Below, piece after piece: positions 10,418 to 20,829 of a DNA stretch of 64,000 nt. How positions within the stretch are numbered: the first letter of the stretch is position 1; each line of letters opens with the position of its first letter. A model generated the notes under the pieces. The model was not told where the DNA came from and searched no databases. It saw only the letters and a program-made list of their open reading frames with translations. This DNA is from Adiantum capillus-veneris (lineage: Eukaryota > Streptophyta > Polypodiopsida > Polypodiales > Pteridaceae). The stretch spans positions 91,583,935-91,647,934 of the forward strand of contig CM043958.1 of assembly GCA_014529385.2 (NCBI GenBank). The letters are read 5' to 3'. A program made the translations under genes and the position numbers.

Positions 10418-11150
10418 TTGCTAGATTTCCAAACGTCCCCGATCAACGTTTTTCACAAACAATGGTTGGAGGGCTACATAAAGACATTTCTAAAAATCAA
10501 GCAGTCCAATGTGCGGCATGCAGCAACCAACCAGGTCAGAGATCCAGACAGGAGTTACCGCGGTGGCAACATGGCAGATGCGGAGTGGGAGTGGGCAATT
10601 CAAGAGAAGAGCGATCAAGCTGCGACAGGCTCATCATATAGACAACAACGCGAGGCCCACACAAGACAAACTCCCATGCACTATGGCTCAAGAGGCAAGG
10701 AAGCTTGGAAGGATAAATATGTAAGATTATTTGAATTGTAACATCGATCGGTGATTATAAAGATTGTAGTTGATGATTTGGTATTGTTATTGCTAACTTA
10801 GGAAAATATCACTCTCTCTCGACCAACCAGAGAGATGGTCAAGTATCGGGAGCGACATATAGAATTTGATACTTGGCGATGGTTGTTCAAAAACAACCAC
10901 ATCTCTCACGAGCAATTCGACGCGGCGGTTGGACCTCTACAAGCGGTAAGTTTAAACAAGTAATTTTGTATCAATTGTTTTGAGCTGTGGATAATTGTTT
11001 AATTTGGTTTGGGTTTATGTAGAGTCAAATTGATCCAACATATGTGCCTCTGGACGACAACGAGGATCAGATAAAAAAATGTTTTGTCAAAACTTTCGTA
11101 AAGTCCCAATGTGGCACAATGTATATACAACTATTTACTTTTTATTGTAA
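10418..11150 (+). CDS. unrecognised three-exon coding segment, possibly transposase-like
   Basis: Three consecutive open segments join in phase 0 across two introns with canonical borders. Exon 1 (10418-10720) ends ...GKEAWKDKY, then GTAAGA; the first intron is 10721-10801, ending CTTAG. Exon 2 (10802-10945, 48 codons) includes SRPTREMVKYRERHIEFDTW and ends at GCG|GTAAGT. The second intron is 10946-11022, ending TGTAG. Exon 3 starts SQIDPTYVPLDDNED and runs to about 11150. An upstream frame, 9984-10424 (TEDEDIDAPVPDMHGCYY), may belong to the same gene with a frameshift near 10420. Spacing of HYGSRGKEAW...RPTREM loosely resembles the Ptta/En/Spm-associated transposase domain (Transposase_24), but I cannot confirm it. 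Function unknown. Confidence 0.42.
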
Positions 11151-11274
11151 TTTTTTTAAATAGTTGATCTTTTACATTTGTAATTGTCAAGGTAAAGTAA
11201 ATTCAATTTTAATTATTTGGTATTTTTTATACTCTTCCAAAAAACAATTGATGTTTTATTGTTTTATGCAGGTT

Positions 11275-11336
11275 AAAAATAAAGGTGCTCATTTGGGCCA
11301 CCCAAATTTGGGTGGCTCAAAAGCACCTTTATTTTT
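11275..11336. repeat. 62-bp foldback (hairpin) sequence
   Basis: AAAAATAAAGGTGCT pairs with AGCACCTTTATTTTT, and the inner arms GGGCCACCCAAA and TTTGGGTGGCTC pair with one mismatch and a small internal loop. It is followed at 11345-11480 by many GGTAATAAC / GTTATTACCG-type short motifs in both orientations. The combination resembles the subterminal region of a DNA transposon, but no clear terminus is visible. Confidence 0.8.
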
Positions 11337-11479
11337 GAATTGGCGTGTAGCGGGTAATTATTAGCGCAGTAATAACAACGGTAAAGGTCGCGGTAATAAC
11401 AATGGGTATATTGCCACGACTATTACCACGCTTATTGCTGAGAAACCACTACCGCGTTCATAGCCGCGGTTATTGCGGC

Positions 11480-12270
11480 CCCCGCAAATTTTTCTCTCTC
11501 CTTTTTCCTTTGTTTTTCCGTGGCAATGTTAGCATTTATAGACAACTCCTCTTATAGTGAGAGTGTGAGCTAATGTTCCTTTACTCCTATAGATAACTAC
11601 AATATATTTACTAGGTTTTGATTTTTGCGTGTGAAACAATAATTTGCAATTTGGGAATGCTATATGTTTTTTGTATTTTTCTTATAATTTATTAGGGATT
11701 ATTAAAAGTGGAAAAAAAATGTGTCAAAACTTGATAGGACTTTTCTTTGTTTAGTTTAGAAAAATGTTCTTGGAGAACACTCGCTATGAGCTATCACAAC
11801 TTGCTCATGTTCACTTATTCTAGTATCGATGGCTTCAACAACTTTCCAGAAGGACATGACTTGCTTTTGGGGTGTATTTGATTTAGGTCAAATGCTCTAA
11901 ACCAAAGAGTTTAGGTGTGTTTTGACGAAAGTGAAATCCCTTTGAGGACTTAAATTACCCTCACGACTTGCTCTATAGAAGAGAATAGGGTTCAAAGCTC
12001 ACAACATATGTCTAACACAAAACACAATCCTAAGTCACTTTATATATCCTTGCTCATTGAAAGCGAGTGTAGTGCACCCCTAAAGGATAGAATTTGATGC
12101 TCCTCTTCCCTTCTAACAATCATCAGTATTTCCAAGGAAGGGAAGGGAATAAGTTTGGGAAAAAATGTTCTTCAGAGGTAGTCCCATACATAAGGCTACA
12201 AGGATTTACAGTCCTTGATCATGAGAAGTCTCAGATAAGAAAAATATTTGAACATAAGAGCGTTTGAGGT
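11480..12270. other. unassigned spacer
   Basis: AT-rich sequence without an open frame or motif I recognise. It may be decayed upstream sequence of the LINE fragment that becomes recognisable at about 12270. Confidence 0.4.
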
Positions 12271-12960
12271 CAAGAGATTCATCAAACAGGGGTGATCACT
12301 TGCCCCTCTCTTATTTACCATTGGATCTCATCCTCTGGTGACCTTACTCGAGAATAGTGCTGCAAAAGGGAAGATTCAAGGGCTATCCCTCCCTGACAAC
12401 AACCATCTGATAGCTAAGCTTTTTGTGGATGACTCGCTACTATTTCTTAAAGATTTCCCTCGAGTGATCATCAGGAAGGCTCTGGAGATTGTGCAAACAT
12501 ATTGTTAAGTATGGAGCCTGATTTACCCCTTGTAATTTTCTATGGTAAATGCACATTTGTAAGGCTCCCATAATGAGGAGAAGCCATCGTGCGTGAAGAA
12601 AAATCACATCACTGGAAACCTAAATCACTTGCCAGAAACCAAAATTTTCACGGCCACTTCGTTGGAATATTCCCTTTTGCCGGAATATTATGGCCGGACG
12701 ACGATCGAAAAGTGGTCAGAAAAAGACCGGTCGGTTGGCCAGTTGGCCGGTAGTCAATGGCGGGTGGCCGGTGGCCGAATTCAAAAGCGGACTTGTCTTC
12801 TCAAGGGCGGCTACACATGGGCGGATTGGAGGGTCTGATTTGGACTTATCTATACAAGGGCGGCTACACATGGACGGATTGAAGGGTCTGATTTGGACTT
12901 ATCTACACAAGGGCAACTACACATGGCTGTCTCTCATGAGAGAGGGCAACACTTTTGGCC

Positions 12961-12969
12961 TATAAAAGG
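12961..12969 (+). promoter_or_regulatory. TATA box of the solo LTR
   Basis: TATAAAAGG in GC-rich surroundings, conserved in the second solo LTR at 62406-62414 on the opposite strand. It is the expected position for the LTR promoter, with the transcribed R region downstream. Confidence 0.7.
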
Positions 12970-13166
12970 AGGCCATTTCTACAAACATTTCACAATGTGA
13001 AGTTGATCCAACAAGGTGTATGTGAGGTGGTGAGAGTCAAGAAAGCTGGGAGCTCTATTAAGGGTATAATCCCTTTGTAACTTACTTTTTGTTTGAAGTA
13101 CTAAAGCCATTAAGTGTCTGCTTTCCCGTGGATGTAGCCCACATTGGGTGAACCACGTATCTTGTG

Positions 13167-13170
<4 letters not shown>

Positions 13171-13204
<34 letters not shown>
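13171..13204. repeat. (CT)n microsatellite inside the solo LTR
   Basis: Pure CT tract in the 3' part of the LTR. The equivalent place in the 62098 copy has only a short GA tract (about 62191-62200), so it expanded after the copies separated. Confidence 0.9.
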
Positions 13205-13207
<3 letters not shown>

Positions 13208-13837
13208 CTATAATCTCTTGTGTGTGAAAATTATCTCTCTCCATTAAGTAATCTACTCAATTATCTACTTAGCTACATCATATTTCCTAATATATATGCC
13301 ATAGCATCAGAGTCTAAGTGCAACATCAAAAAATCAAGATTGATTTGTCTCTTTGAGAGTGACTCTTTTTATCCATCAATGTGGTCTAGGGAGATAGTGT
13401 CAAGAGAGAAGATATTTTGACACCTTGGAGCCCCGCTAGGGGTAAATGTTAACCATAAGCAAAAATTCACTCCCGTATATATCTTTCAATGGTCCATTGC
13501 TGAAGATGGCCAAATGCAACTGGAAAGAGTTCCTTAAACCGCTAAAAAGATTCCTATGGAAGAACAACACCAAAGACTCAATGCCCTGGCAATGGGCAAG
13601 CTGGGAAATAGTGGCAAGACTGGTCGAGCAAGGCGGTCTTGGGATTCTGAACCCAAGTATCCACGCAGAGGCCCAGTCTGCTAATTTTATGGTCGCATTC
13701 ACAAAGCAAGACCAACCCTAGGTTACTATGTCTAGTGCCATGATTGATAATGCCAATCTCTACTCGCAAGGTGGACAGTGGAAAGGACTCGAGGTACACG
13801 ACAATTTTCTTGCCCCGCGGTGGGCTAGCCTAAATCA

Positions 13838-13873
<36 letters not shown>
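13838..13873 (+). repeat. 36-base poly(G) tract
   Basis: Uninterrupted G run inside the decayed LINE fragment. Shorter G runs lie at 7857-7873, 27600-27621 and 28333-28355. It can form G-quadruplexes, and the assembled length is unreliable. Confidence 0.9.
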
Positions 13874-14606
13874 CTAGGAAATGCAAAAGGGCAGCAGAGA
13901 CTTTGGGGTGGGGAGAATTGACAAGGTATTTCCACAACTCTGCATCTCATTGGTCCCCGTGGCTCGCTATGGGAAGCATAGCCTTGGAGCGGACGGACAG
14001 TTGGTGCCTACCTAGTTGTGAGTCTGAGTTGGATTGGAAAGCATGGCGATGGCCTAAGGATAGACACGAGTTCTGTAAGCCTTTAAAAAAAAAAAAATAC
14101 CACACAATTATGGCTTCAATGGATTAGTTCTCTCCACTAAACAAACAGCGGGGTAGGAACTTGCTAGAATCAAGATGGAAGAAAGTCACCACCAAGAACA
14201 TCTGGGGCCCACAACGGCCCCTCAATATGAAGGTATTTCTCTAGAAGGTACTGTGGGGGGCATTGCCAACTGGGGTAAAGGCTCTAGCTAGGGGAATGGG
14301 CAATCAAGATTGAGTGTTACAAGCTATCGGACTAATTGGGCCTACAAAGTCTAAACCCCAATTTTCAAATGGTTGAGTCACTTCAATAGGATGTAAGGGA
14401 TCTTATCCTTTCATTGTGTGATCTTGTAATGTTGGCATTCATCACACCCTTTTGCAAAAAATGATGCATTTTAGAATTAAGTAGGCCACCAATACCCTGA
14501 TTGCAACACCTTTCTAGCAGTTAGTTCCCCTGAAAAATATCCCTCGGCTATACCCATGTGGGCTTCTTGCAGTATGTATAAATACTCATCCTCATGAGCA
14601 CAACAT

Positions 14607-15197
14607 CTAAGAATATCGTCCTTCCCTAGCTTGTAGAGAGTTCCTGCAATTTGCAACTAGAGAATAAGGTTCGCATTTCTTTAACAGTTTTTGAGCTATA
14701 TCCTTACGAAGCTCTTTGGGTGGAAAAACATTAACTAAAAAGCTCACAATATTCTCACTCCATTCAGGCATGGTCTCGAGTAGGAATAGAGAAGTATTGG
14801 GCAATTCATAATTGCTCCTAGTAGAGGCTTTGCCATTGGGTATGTGAGACAAATGATCCGCCATGACACGTCTTTTACTGGGTCTCATCACAACGGTAAA
14901 ATCAAAATCAAGAAGAATTAATAACCATTGTGTAATTCTTCTCATAGAAAAAGATTTATTCACTAAATACAACAATGCTTGATGATCAACATAGAAAACA
15001 AACTTGTTGGCAAGAAGGTAGTAGCAAAATTTCTTTACTGCATAAATCATAGCTAAACCTTCCCGCTCTGTAGTGGTGTAGTTTCTCTTAGCATCATTTA
15101 ATTGACGACTTGCAAAGCTAATGGGGTAGTCCAATTTATGTTCTCCTGGTTGAGCTAGAACACACCCAATAGAAAACTTTGATGCATCAATATGCAC
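14607..15197 (-). pseudogene. gypsy RNase H domain and spacer
   Basis: An open 196-residue stretch. MHIDASKFSIGCVLAQPGEH carries the first catalytic Asp, FASRQLNDAKRNYTTTERE the conserved Glu region, and FYVDHQALLYLVN the next Asp. HLSHIP follows, then a spacer toward the integrase. It is the RNase H that degrades RNA in the RNA-DNA hybrid of a gypsy element. The frame breaks near 14650, beyond which the integrase zinc finger continues in another frame. Confidence 0.85.
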
Positions 15198-15209
15198 ATG
15201 GAAAATTAC

Positions 15210-16440
15210 ATTCCAATCGGGTACTCGTAAGATGGGAGCACTTGTCGAGGCCTTTTTGAATAACTCATACGCATGGTCACACTCTGTGGTCTAGTGGAAC
15301 TCAATAAGAAGCTTGTACAATGGGTGAGCTATCTCGGAAAAGTTTAAAATAAACCGCCTGTAATAACCAACATGTCCCAGGAACCTTTGAACTCCTATAT
15401 GGTTTGTAGGTGGTGGCAAATTGGAAATGTCTTTGATTTTGCTCTCATTTGTGGAAATTATTTCTTGCACACTACATGCCCTAAAATGATTCCATGTTTA
15501 ACCCAAAATTTGCATTTGAAAGGGTTTAATGAGATGCGATACAATCTGCACTTTTCCAAAACTTTTCATAAAAATGATAGATTTAACATTTACGTGATTA
15601 CTCAAAAATTATACGTTATCACAAAGCGTTAATTAAGTTAACAACCATATGAATTGGAGTTTTTCAAAATTGGTTTCTTGCCCCTTCATCCAAAAGTATA
15701 AATGCATGACTTTGTCAATGTTAACAATAGATTCACCTTACCAACTAGATGTTCACTCTAATGTCATTTTGAGTGATTACGCAAATTTTAAATCCATGAC
15801 AATCTCATCATCATGCCAGGGGCATTGGTTAAGCCAAAAGCCATAACAAAAAATGTGAACACTCCAAATTCAGCTATAAAAGTAGTTTTAGCTTGTTCCT
15901 CTAGTGAAATTGTGATTTGATTGTATCCAGAGTAGCCATCTAAAAAACTATAAGCATCCTTCCCTGCAACTCTTTCAAGCACATGTTCCGAATATGGCAA
16001 GGGGTAATGGTATCTTCTAGTGGCGGAATTGACCTTTTTGAGATCCACGCACACTCTGAGTTTCCCATTCTTTTTTTGGCACAATAACTATTGAAGACAC
16101 CCATTCTGAGTGCTCAATAGGGTATATGAATCCACATTTGGCAAGCTTTTCAATCTCTTCTTCTTGAAAAATCTTTGCATACTTAGGATTCATTGGGTAG
16201 GGACGTTGTTGGACTGGTTTATCCATGTTATTCATGGGAATTGTGTGTTGTACCACAGAAGGTGGAACACCTTTCATATCATGATATGTCTAAGAAAATA
16301 TATCCTTGAATTCCTTGAGAAGATCCTTAAGAACATATTCCTCATTCTCTGGCAGATCTTGGGCAATGAAAATAGGTTTGGACTCCTTACCTGGATCTGC
16401 TAACTCTATAGCCTCAATGAGAGGTAGTTTACATCCAACT
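15210..16440 (-). pseudogene. gypsy reverse transcriptase, degenerate
   Basis: Motifs reading 16277 downwards: PVQQRPYPMNPKYAK, LAKCGFIYPIEHSEWVSSIV, then in another frame GKLRVCVDLKKVNSATRRYH, SFLDGYSGYNQITI and FVMAFGLTNAPGMMMRL. The YxDD catalytic box, expected at about 15600-15780, is not recognisable. The connection domain returns further on with NPFKCKFWVKHGIILGHVVC (about 15460-15540) and GVQRFLGHVGYYRRF (about 15350-15400). A stop (TAG at 16288-16290) follows KDIFS. Multiple frameshifts; inactive. Confidence 0.85.
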
Positions 16441-16499
16441 TGTAATCATCAACACCTCAAGGCTCAGGCTGAGCTTGCTGTTGTTTTGTAATTTTATGA

Positions 16500-16976
16500 T
16501 GTGAAAAATACAATCCACTCACAAATTACGAGTTTTAAAAAATAAAGATGTTTTGAAAAGCCTTGTTGGCAAGAGAGTCTTAGAAAGGCTTGTCAACTAT
16601 TGATTGCCTAATTGTGATTACAGTTTTGAGTGGAAGGCATGGTGGTGGTCCACGAACGAGCACTTCCTGAAACCACAAACCAAGGTTGTCTACAAACCTC
16701 TCATGGTCTCACCAAGGTTGATTTTGTCCCCTCAACAAACACTGGGCTAAGGAATGGCTAGGATCAAGATGGAGGACAATTTTAAATAACATATGGTACC
16801 CTCAATGGCTATTGGGATGAATATTTTTCTATGGAAATTCCTTTGGGGAGCCTTACCTAACTACTGGTGTGAAGATCCTATCCAAAGGTATTGTTCCAGA
16901 TAGGTGAAAAATTTGTGAGAGGTGTGGGAGTGACAAGGGATGCCAAGGATGAAGGTGCTCTATGGCTACAAGGTAC
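16500..16976 (+). mobile_element. LINE fragment (C-terminal part), truncated by a copia LTR
   Basis: Plus-strand remnant alignable to 14020-14300: a shared block around GGCTAGGATCAAGATGGA, then NIFLWKFLWGALP, and the zinc-knuckle start (KGIVPDR, KICERCGS) near 16880-16930. The copia 3' LTR begins at 16977 and cuts it off. The open frame is badly broken. Confidence 0.68.
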
Positions 16977-17203
16977 TGTTGGAGTTATGGTTATAAGGAT
17001 GCACACAAATTGGAGAAGATGAAGAATCTCAAGGCAATCAACAGAGAGTGTATTGCTTAGTGTGCAAATAGAAAGATAAGTTAACGCTAGAGTGATGGGC
17101 GTACATATACAATTCACAATGGAAAAAAACTCCTATTGAGGGAAACATTGCCTCAATGTTCCTAAGTGTATTCACACACATCATTACCACATATATAATA
17201 ACA
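16977..17203 (-). repeat. copia 3' LTR (fragment B)
   Basis: On the minus strand it reads TGTTATTATATATGTGG...CTCCAACA, 227 bp with TG...CA ends. It is homologous over its length to the LTR at 47109-47336 (228 bp), with shared TAGTGATG/TAATGATGTGTGTG and AAGGATGCACAC/AGGAATGCACAC blocks. A polypurine tract (CCAGGGGGGA on the minus strand, about 17204-17216) sits immediately upstream, as required for plus-strand priming. Confidence 0.83.
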
Positions 17204-18606
17204 AATCCCCCCTGGGAGTGATGCAGTGAGAACAAGGGTTGGCACATAGTGTATAGGAAAGTTCCATGTCCTAAGAACTTGATCAATCCATAAAGAAAAG
17301 AAAGGTTGAAGCTTTGTAACAAGCTTCAAACTTCTCAAGCGGCAAAAATGCCTTCATGATTAGATCTGCAAGGTTGTCTTGTGTCTCCACATAATCTTCA
17401 GCAAAGAGTCTCTCCGTGACGTAGTGATAATGCAACTCAATGTGCTTTGTGTGGGCATGATTCAAAACTGGGTTCCTTACAAATGTCAATGCACTCTGAC
17501 TGTAAGCGTAGATGATGTTGGTAGTGTTCTATCCAACACCCAAATCAACCATAAGGTGTCTAAGCCATACACATTCAGCCATAGTTGTAAATTCTTCCCT
17601 GTACTTAGCTTCACAACTAGAAATGGCTACATTATATTGCTTCTTGCTCAACCATGACATGCATGAATTGTCGAGCATGAAACAAAAACCACTTGAAAAT
17701 ACTCATGTGTCAATAACCAGCCCAATATGAGGCCATAAAGACATGCTTGCAATGATCCCCCCTTTGGATTAAACAACCCAAGATCTAAAGTGCCACTTAG
17801 TTACCAAAATATTCTTTTAATATCTTGCCAATGCTTAGACTGTGGTCTATGCATAAATCTGACATGTGAGACTATAAATTGAATCTCTCGCCTTGTATTT
17901 CATACATAAATAAGGCATCCACTAATAAAGAGTGATATCAACAAGATCTCCATCATTATGAAGACTCAATTTTGAAGCTATTTCTATTGGAGTAGCAATA
18001 GGTTTGCAGCCCTTGAGTCTAAATTGACATAGTAATGTTTTTATGTATCTTGCTTGATGCAAAGCAATACCTCCATCACATTGCTTAAAATGTATGTCCA
18101 AGTAATGATGCAAAAGCCCCAAGTCTTTCATCTTGAAAGTTGCATTCAATTAAGCCTTGAATTGAGAAATGTGTCTCTAATCCGGACTAGTAATCAGTAA
18201 ATCATCTGCATATAAAACAACATTGACAAATACATCACCCTCACCTTTGTTGACTTACAGAGTGTTTTCAGTAGGACTATTACAAAAGCCTTGTTTAACC
18301 AAATGAGTGTTTCTTTCTCATACCAAGTATGACAAGATTTCTTCAACAAATATAAAGCTTTCTTACATTTTTACTCTTTCTTTTCTTTTCCTTTCTTGAC
18401 AAAACCATGAGGTTGTGTTACATAGACTACCTCAAATATATCACCATTTAAGAAAGAAATAACAATGTCTGATTGATATACATTCCATACAAAGTAGGCT
18501 ACCAATTCACATAGAAGACAAACTGTAGTCATCAATAAGTGGGAGAAAAAATATCTTCATAGTTAATGCCTTTTTGATGTGCATAACCTTTTGCAACAAG
18601 TTGTTT
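17204..18606 (-). pseudogene. Ty1/copia fragment B: reverse transcriptase end, RNase H, polypurine tract
   Basis: Minus-strand pol remnant of the same family as fragment A. From 18606 down: the RT region around LVAKGYAHQKGI (broken), the YVDDLLIT box near 18190-18220, 17922-18149 (NATFKMKDLGLLHHYLDIHF, KPIATPIE), the RNase H region (about 17500-17700), then 17283-17489 (NHAHTKHIELHYHYVTERLF, VETQDNLADLIMKAF). Integrase and gag are absent; the element is cut at about 18606. Several stops and frameshifts are present. Confidence 0.86.
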
Positions 18607-18699
18607 GGCCAGTATAGCTTATGGGCACCCTCTTAGTTGTCAAACACACAATTCAGAGCCAAATTTTTTATTAATTGTACTTTCGGGGACCATGTACAT

Positions 18700-19488
18700 A
18701 AGCTATGTAAATTTTGATACTAGAGCTACGGATATCTGAGATGTAATTTCTATTATGTATGCAAGGCCCAGAGTAGCTCACCAATGGCCATTTTTTAATG
18801 CCCTATGTATGAAAGATAATATCTCTAGTTTGAAAGGGGCATTCTTTTGGATAAAGAAAGGAGCTCTATTGTATTGGCAAGCGTCTTCTCAGCTCAAATT
18901 TGTAATGAATATATCTCTTGATTGGGTAATCTAGTTAAATTCCAAAAATTGCATTATGTTCCTTATCTCTTGCTCTCTCATTGAAGTGTAAGTATTTCAA
19001 GTTCTAAGGTGGTTTGTGACCTCACATATGCGAGCCTTATCTTCAATTTGAGTGCTTAAATCAATGTTTTATGACATTAGACCATAGGAGAGTGTATTAT
19101 ACCTTATGGAAATCTATTTGAAGGATTTTGTTGTGATTTTTATGACCTGGTAAATGATAGATTGTGATTTTTTTACCTTGTCAAAATGCTGCCAAACTTT
19201 ATAGACTTACAATTGTAGACCTAATATAGCTTCCATTAAAGTTTTGTGGCTATGGAAATGGTGTGATGACCGAGAGTAGTGACATAGGACATAGGCAAAT
19301 TTTTTGATCCTTGAGTTGGTGATTTGCTTAGAGAGTTTGACACATTTTCTTGTTAGGTTTACTTCTTGAGGATTGACACCCTCAGAGAGTCTCGCTGCCC
19401 CATTTGAGTCACTTCCTTGAGTATTTCGATTAGTATGTTAGTGAAACAAGGCTATGCTATGGACGTATTTCAGGATGAATTTCTAACA
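18700..19488 (+). repeat. gypsy D1 5' LTR (left edge uncertain)
   Basis: Alignable to 31080-31901, with shared GAGTGCTTAAATCA and ATGACATTA/ATGACGTTTT blocks and the closing GAGTCACTTCC. The right end is well defined by CTAACA followed directly by the primer-binding site. I could not fix the left end. Confidence 0.65.
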
Positions 19489-19509
19489 TTGGCGCCATTG
19501 TCAAGGATG
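19489..19509 (+). other. gypsy D1 primer-binding site
   Basis: TTGGCGCCATTGTCAAGGA directly follows the LTR end. It resembles the TGGCGCCGTTGCC-type site of some plant gypsy elements (tRNA-Arg-like primer, from general knowledge) and matches D2 TTGGTGCCATTGCCAGGGA at 31902-31922. Confidence 0.7.
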
Positions 19510-20025
19510 TGATATGTGGTGAGTGACCTAGTGTGTATTTAGAGTGTTCGTTATCCATAGATTCGTCATCCTTTCCATACACATTAGCAACAAAGCAGTT
19601 AGACGTGGATTTAGTGCTTGATAGAGTCTAGATTCAAGGGGCTAGCTAAATCTATCCTTGAAGGGTAAAGAAAGTTGTGAATGAGATAGACAAAGGCACT
19701 TCATTCTTCAAATTTTCTCAATGCTTTGAGAGTGTTGTTCCATTTTTTGTTACGACTTTCATTTACATTTTTTTTTGTTCATTTTTGTTTCATGTTTCTT
19801 TCTAATACATAGAAGTAGGGCAAGTAGGACTTAACACCTTCAAATAGAGCTGAAAAAAATCAGGGGTAAAAATTCATATTTGGGGCAAGAAGACCATAAC
19901 TTTGAAATATCAAAATTTTGATGATAGAGACTTGAAAGCTGATCTAAGATCAAAAAGAGGGTGTCAAAGGACCTCATTGAACTCATCAAAAGAAAAATTG
20001 AAATTCTAGCAAATTTTGTGGAGGA

Positions 20026-20242
20026 ACATGGATCGTGATCCATGTCCCCCAGAGGTTGATTAGTGCAGAATTGAGACCGGTTGATAAGTTTTGACTTCAA
20101 TCAACTGAAACCAAAGTTTGAGCTCCAATTGTGGTAAAAAACACACTCACAAGAGAAAATTGGGGCAAAACACCTAAAGTTTCATCTTTGTATAAAGTTT
20201 CATCACATTTGACCTCTAAGATACATGGATCATGATCCATGT
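20026..20242 (+). repeat. two 20-bp palindromes in the gypsy D1 leader
   Basis: ACATGGATCGTGATCCATGT (20026-20045, one central mismatch) and ACATGGATCATGATCCATGT (20223-20242, perfect), 197 bp apart. Eight related copies lie in the D2 leader, so the motif is a family feature. D1 appears to have lost most of the array. Confidence 0.93.
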
Positions 20243-20829
20243 TCCGGTGTAACATATAGATATAAGTACATAGGTTTTTTAAAATTTGAATTTGGACATA
20301 GTTAGAGGATTTTTGCAAGCTAAGATAGGTTTTGTGCCAAAAGCATGATTGTTTGATTAATTTAGGAATATTGGACTAAGAGAGTGGCTATAAGCTCATA
20401 GCCATTGAGTGTTGGTTGGTGCACATTGTGAAGGTTAGAGTACTGCACCTCGATTCCTAGTTGAAGATTTGGAAGCAACCAAAAAGTTAACAGGTTAGGG
20501 TTTTGCAAAAGTGATTATTGCTTGATGTATTTGAGATTAGGTATGTTTTAACCGACTAGAAACCCTACCATCGGAGACCAAGTGAGAAATATTTCTAGTG
20601 AAGATAGTGTGAATCAAGGATCCACTGGCTCCCTTAGAGCCGATAATAGAGGAGATTCTATTTGATACATCGTCAAAAAGATCTTACACCTATATGGCTG
20701 AGGGATTCAACAAAGGGATTTTTAAGGAAGGAATGAACATGGGAGCGGGACCATCCTAGACAACACCCAAATGAAATTGTTGCACTTAAATTAAAAAACA
20801 ACTAAAGTGCAAAGATCTACAAGAATGGC

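Larger units (their letters stand above)
12503..13292 (+). mobile_element. solo LTR (family shared with 62098-62804)
   Basis: Begins TGTTAAGTATGGAGCCTG and ends CATATTTCCTAATA (TACA-type end decayed from CA to TA). It interrupts the LINE RT frame exactly, between VQTY and AIASES. Flanks are CATAT (left) and TATAT (right), a 5-bp target duplication with one C-to-T change. Inside is a TATA box at 12961-12969 and a CT tract at 13171-13204. A 53-bp tandem duplication (12803-12855 and 12856-12908) accounts for most of its extra length over the inverted copy at 62098-62804. No internal retrotransposon sequence accompanies it. Confidence 0.9.
12270..14330 (+). mobile_element. LINE fragment (reverse transcriptase C-terminal half), split by a solo LTR
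   Basis: Decayed plant LINE on the plus strand. 12300-12502 reads SLAPLLFTIGSHPL and then AKLFVDDSLLFLKDFP, the RT catalytic box in FVDD form. After the solo LTR (12503-13292) it resumes with YAIASESKCNIKKS..., HLGAPLGVNVNHKQ and 13446-13721 (LKRFLWKNNTKDSMPWQWAS, EQGGLGILNPSIHAEAQSAN). ARIKMEE and KVFLWKVLWGALPTG at 14160-14270 mark the C-terminal region. Several frameshifts and stops make it inactive. A related fragment lies at 16500-16976. A 36-base G run sits at 13838-13873 inside it. Confidence 0.85.
14380..16440 (-). mobile_element. Ty3/gypsy pol remnant (reverse transcriptase, RNase H, integrase zinc finger)
   Basis: Decayed gypsy pol on the minus strand, in the usual order RT, RNase H, integrase. 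The 5' edge (16300-16440) still reads KDLLKEFKDIFS. The 3' edge holds the integrase H2C2 finger (LQEAHMGIAEGYFSGELTAR, GYWWP, CDECQHYK) at about 14410-14590, which is frameshifted relative to RNase H. It sits between two LINE fragments and has neither LTR, gag nor the integrase core. It is a different family from gypsy D1 and D2. Confidence 0.88.
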
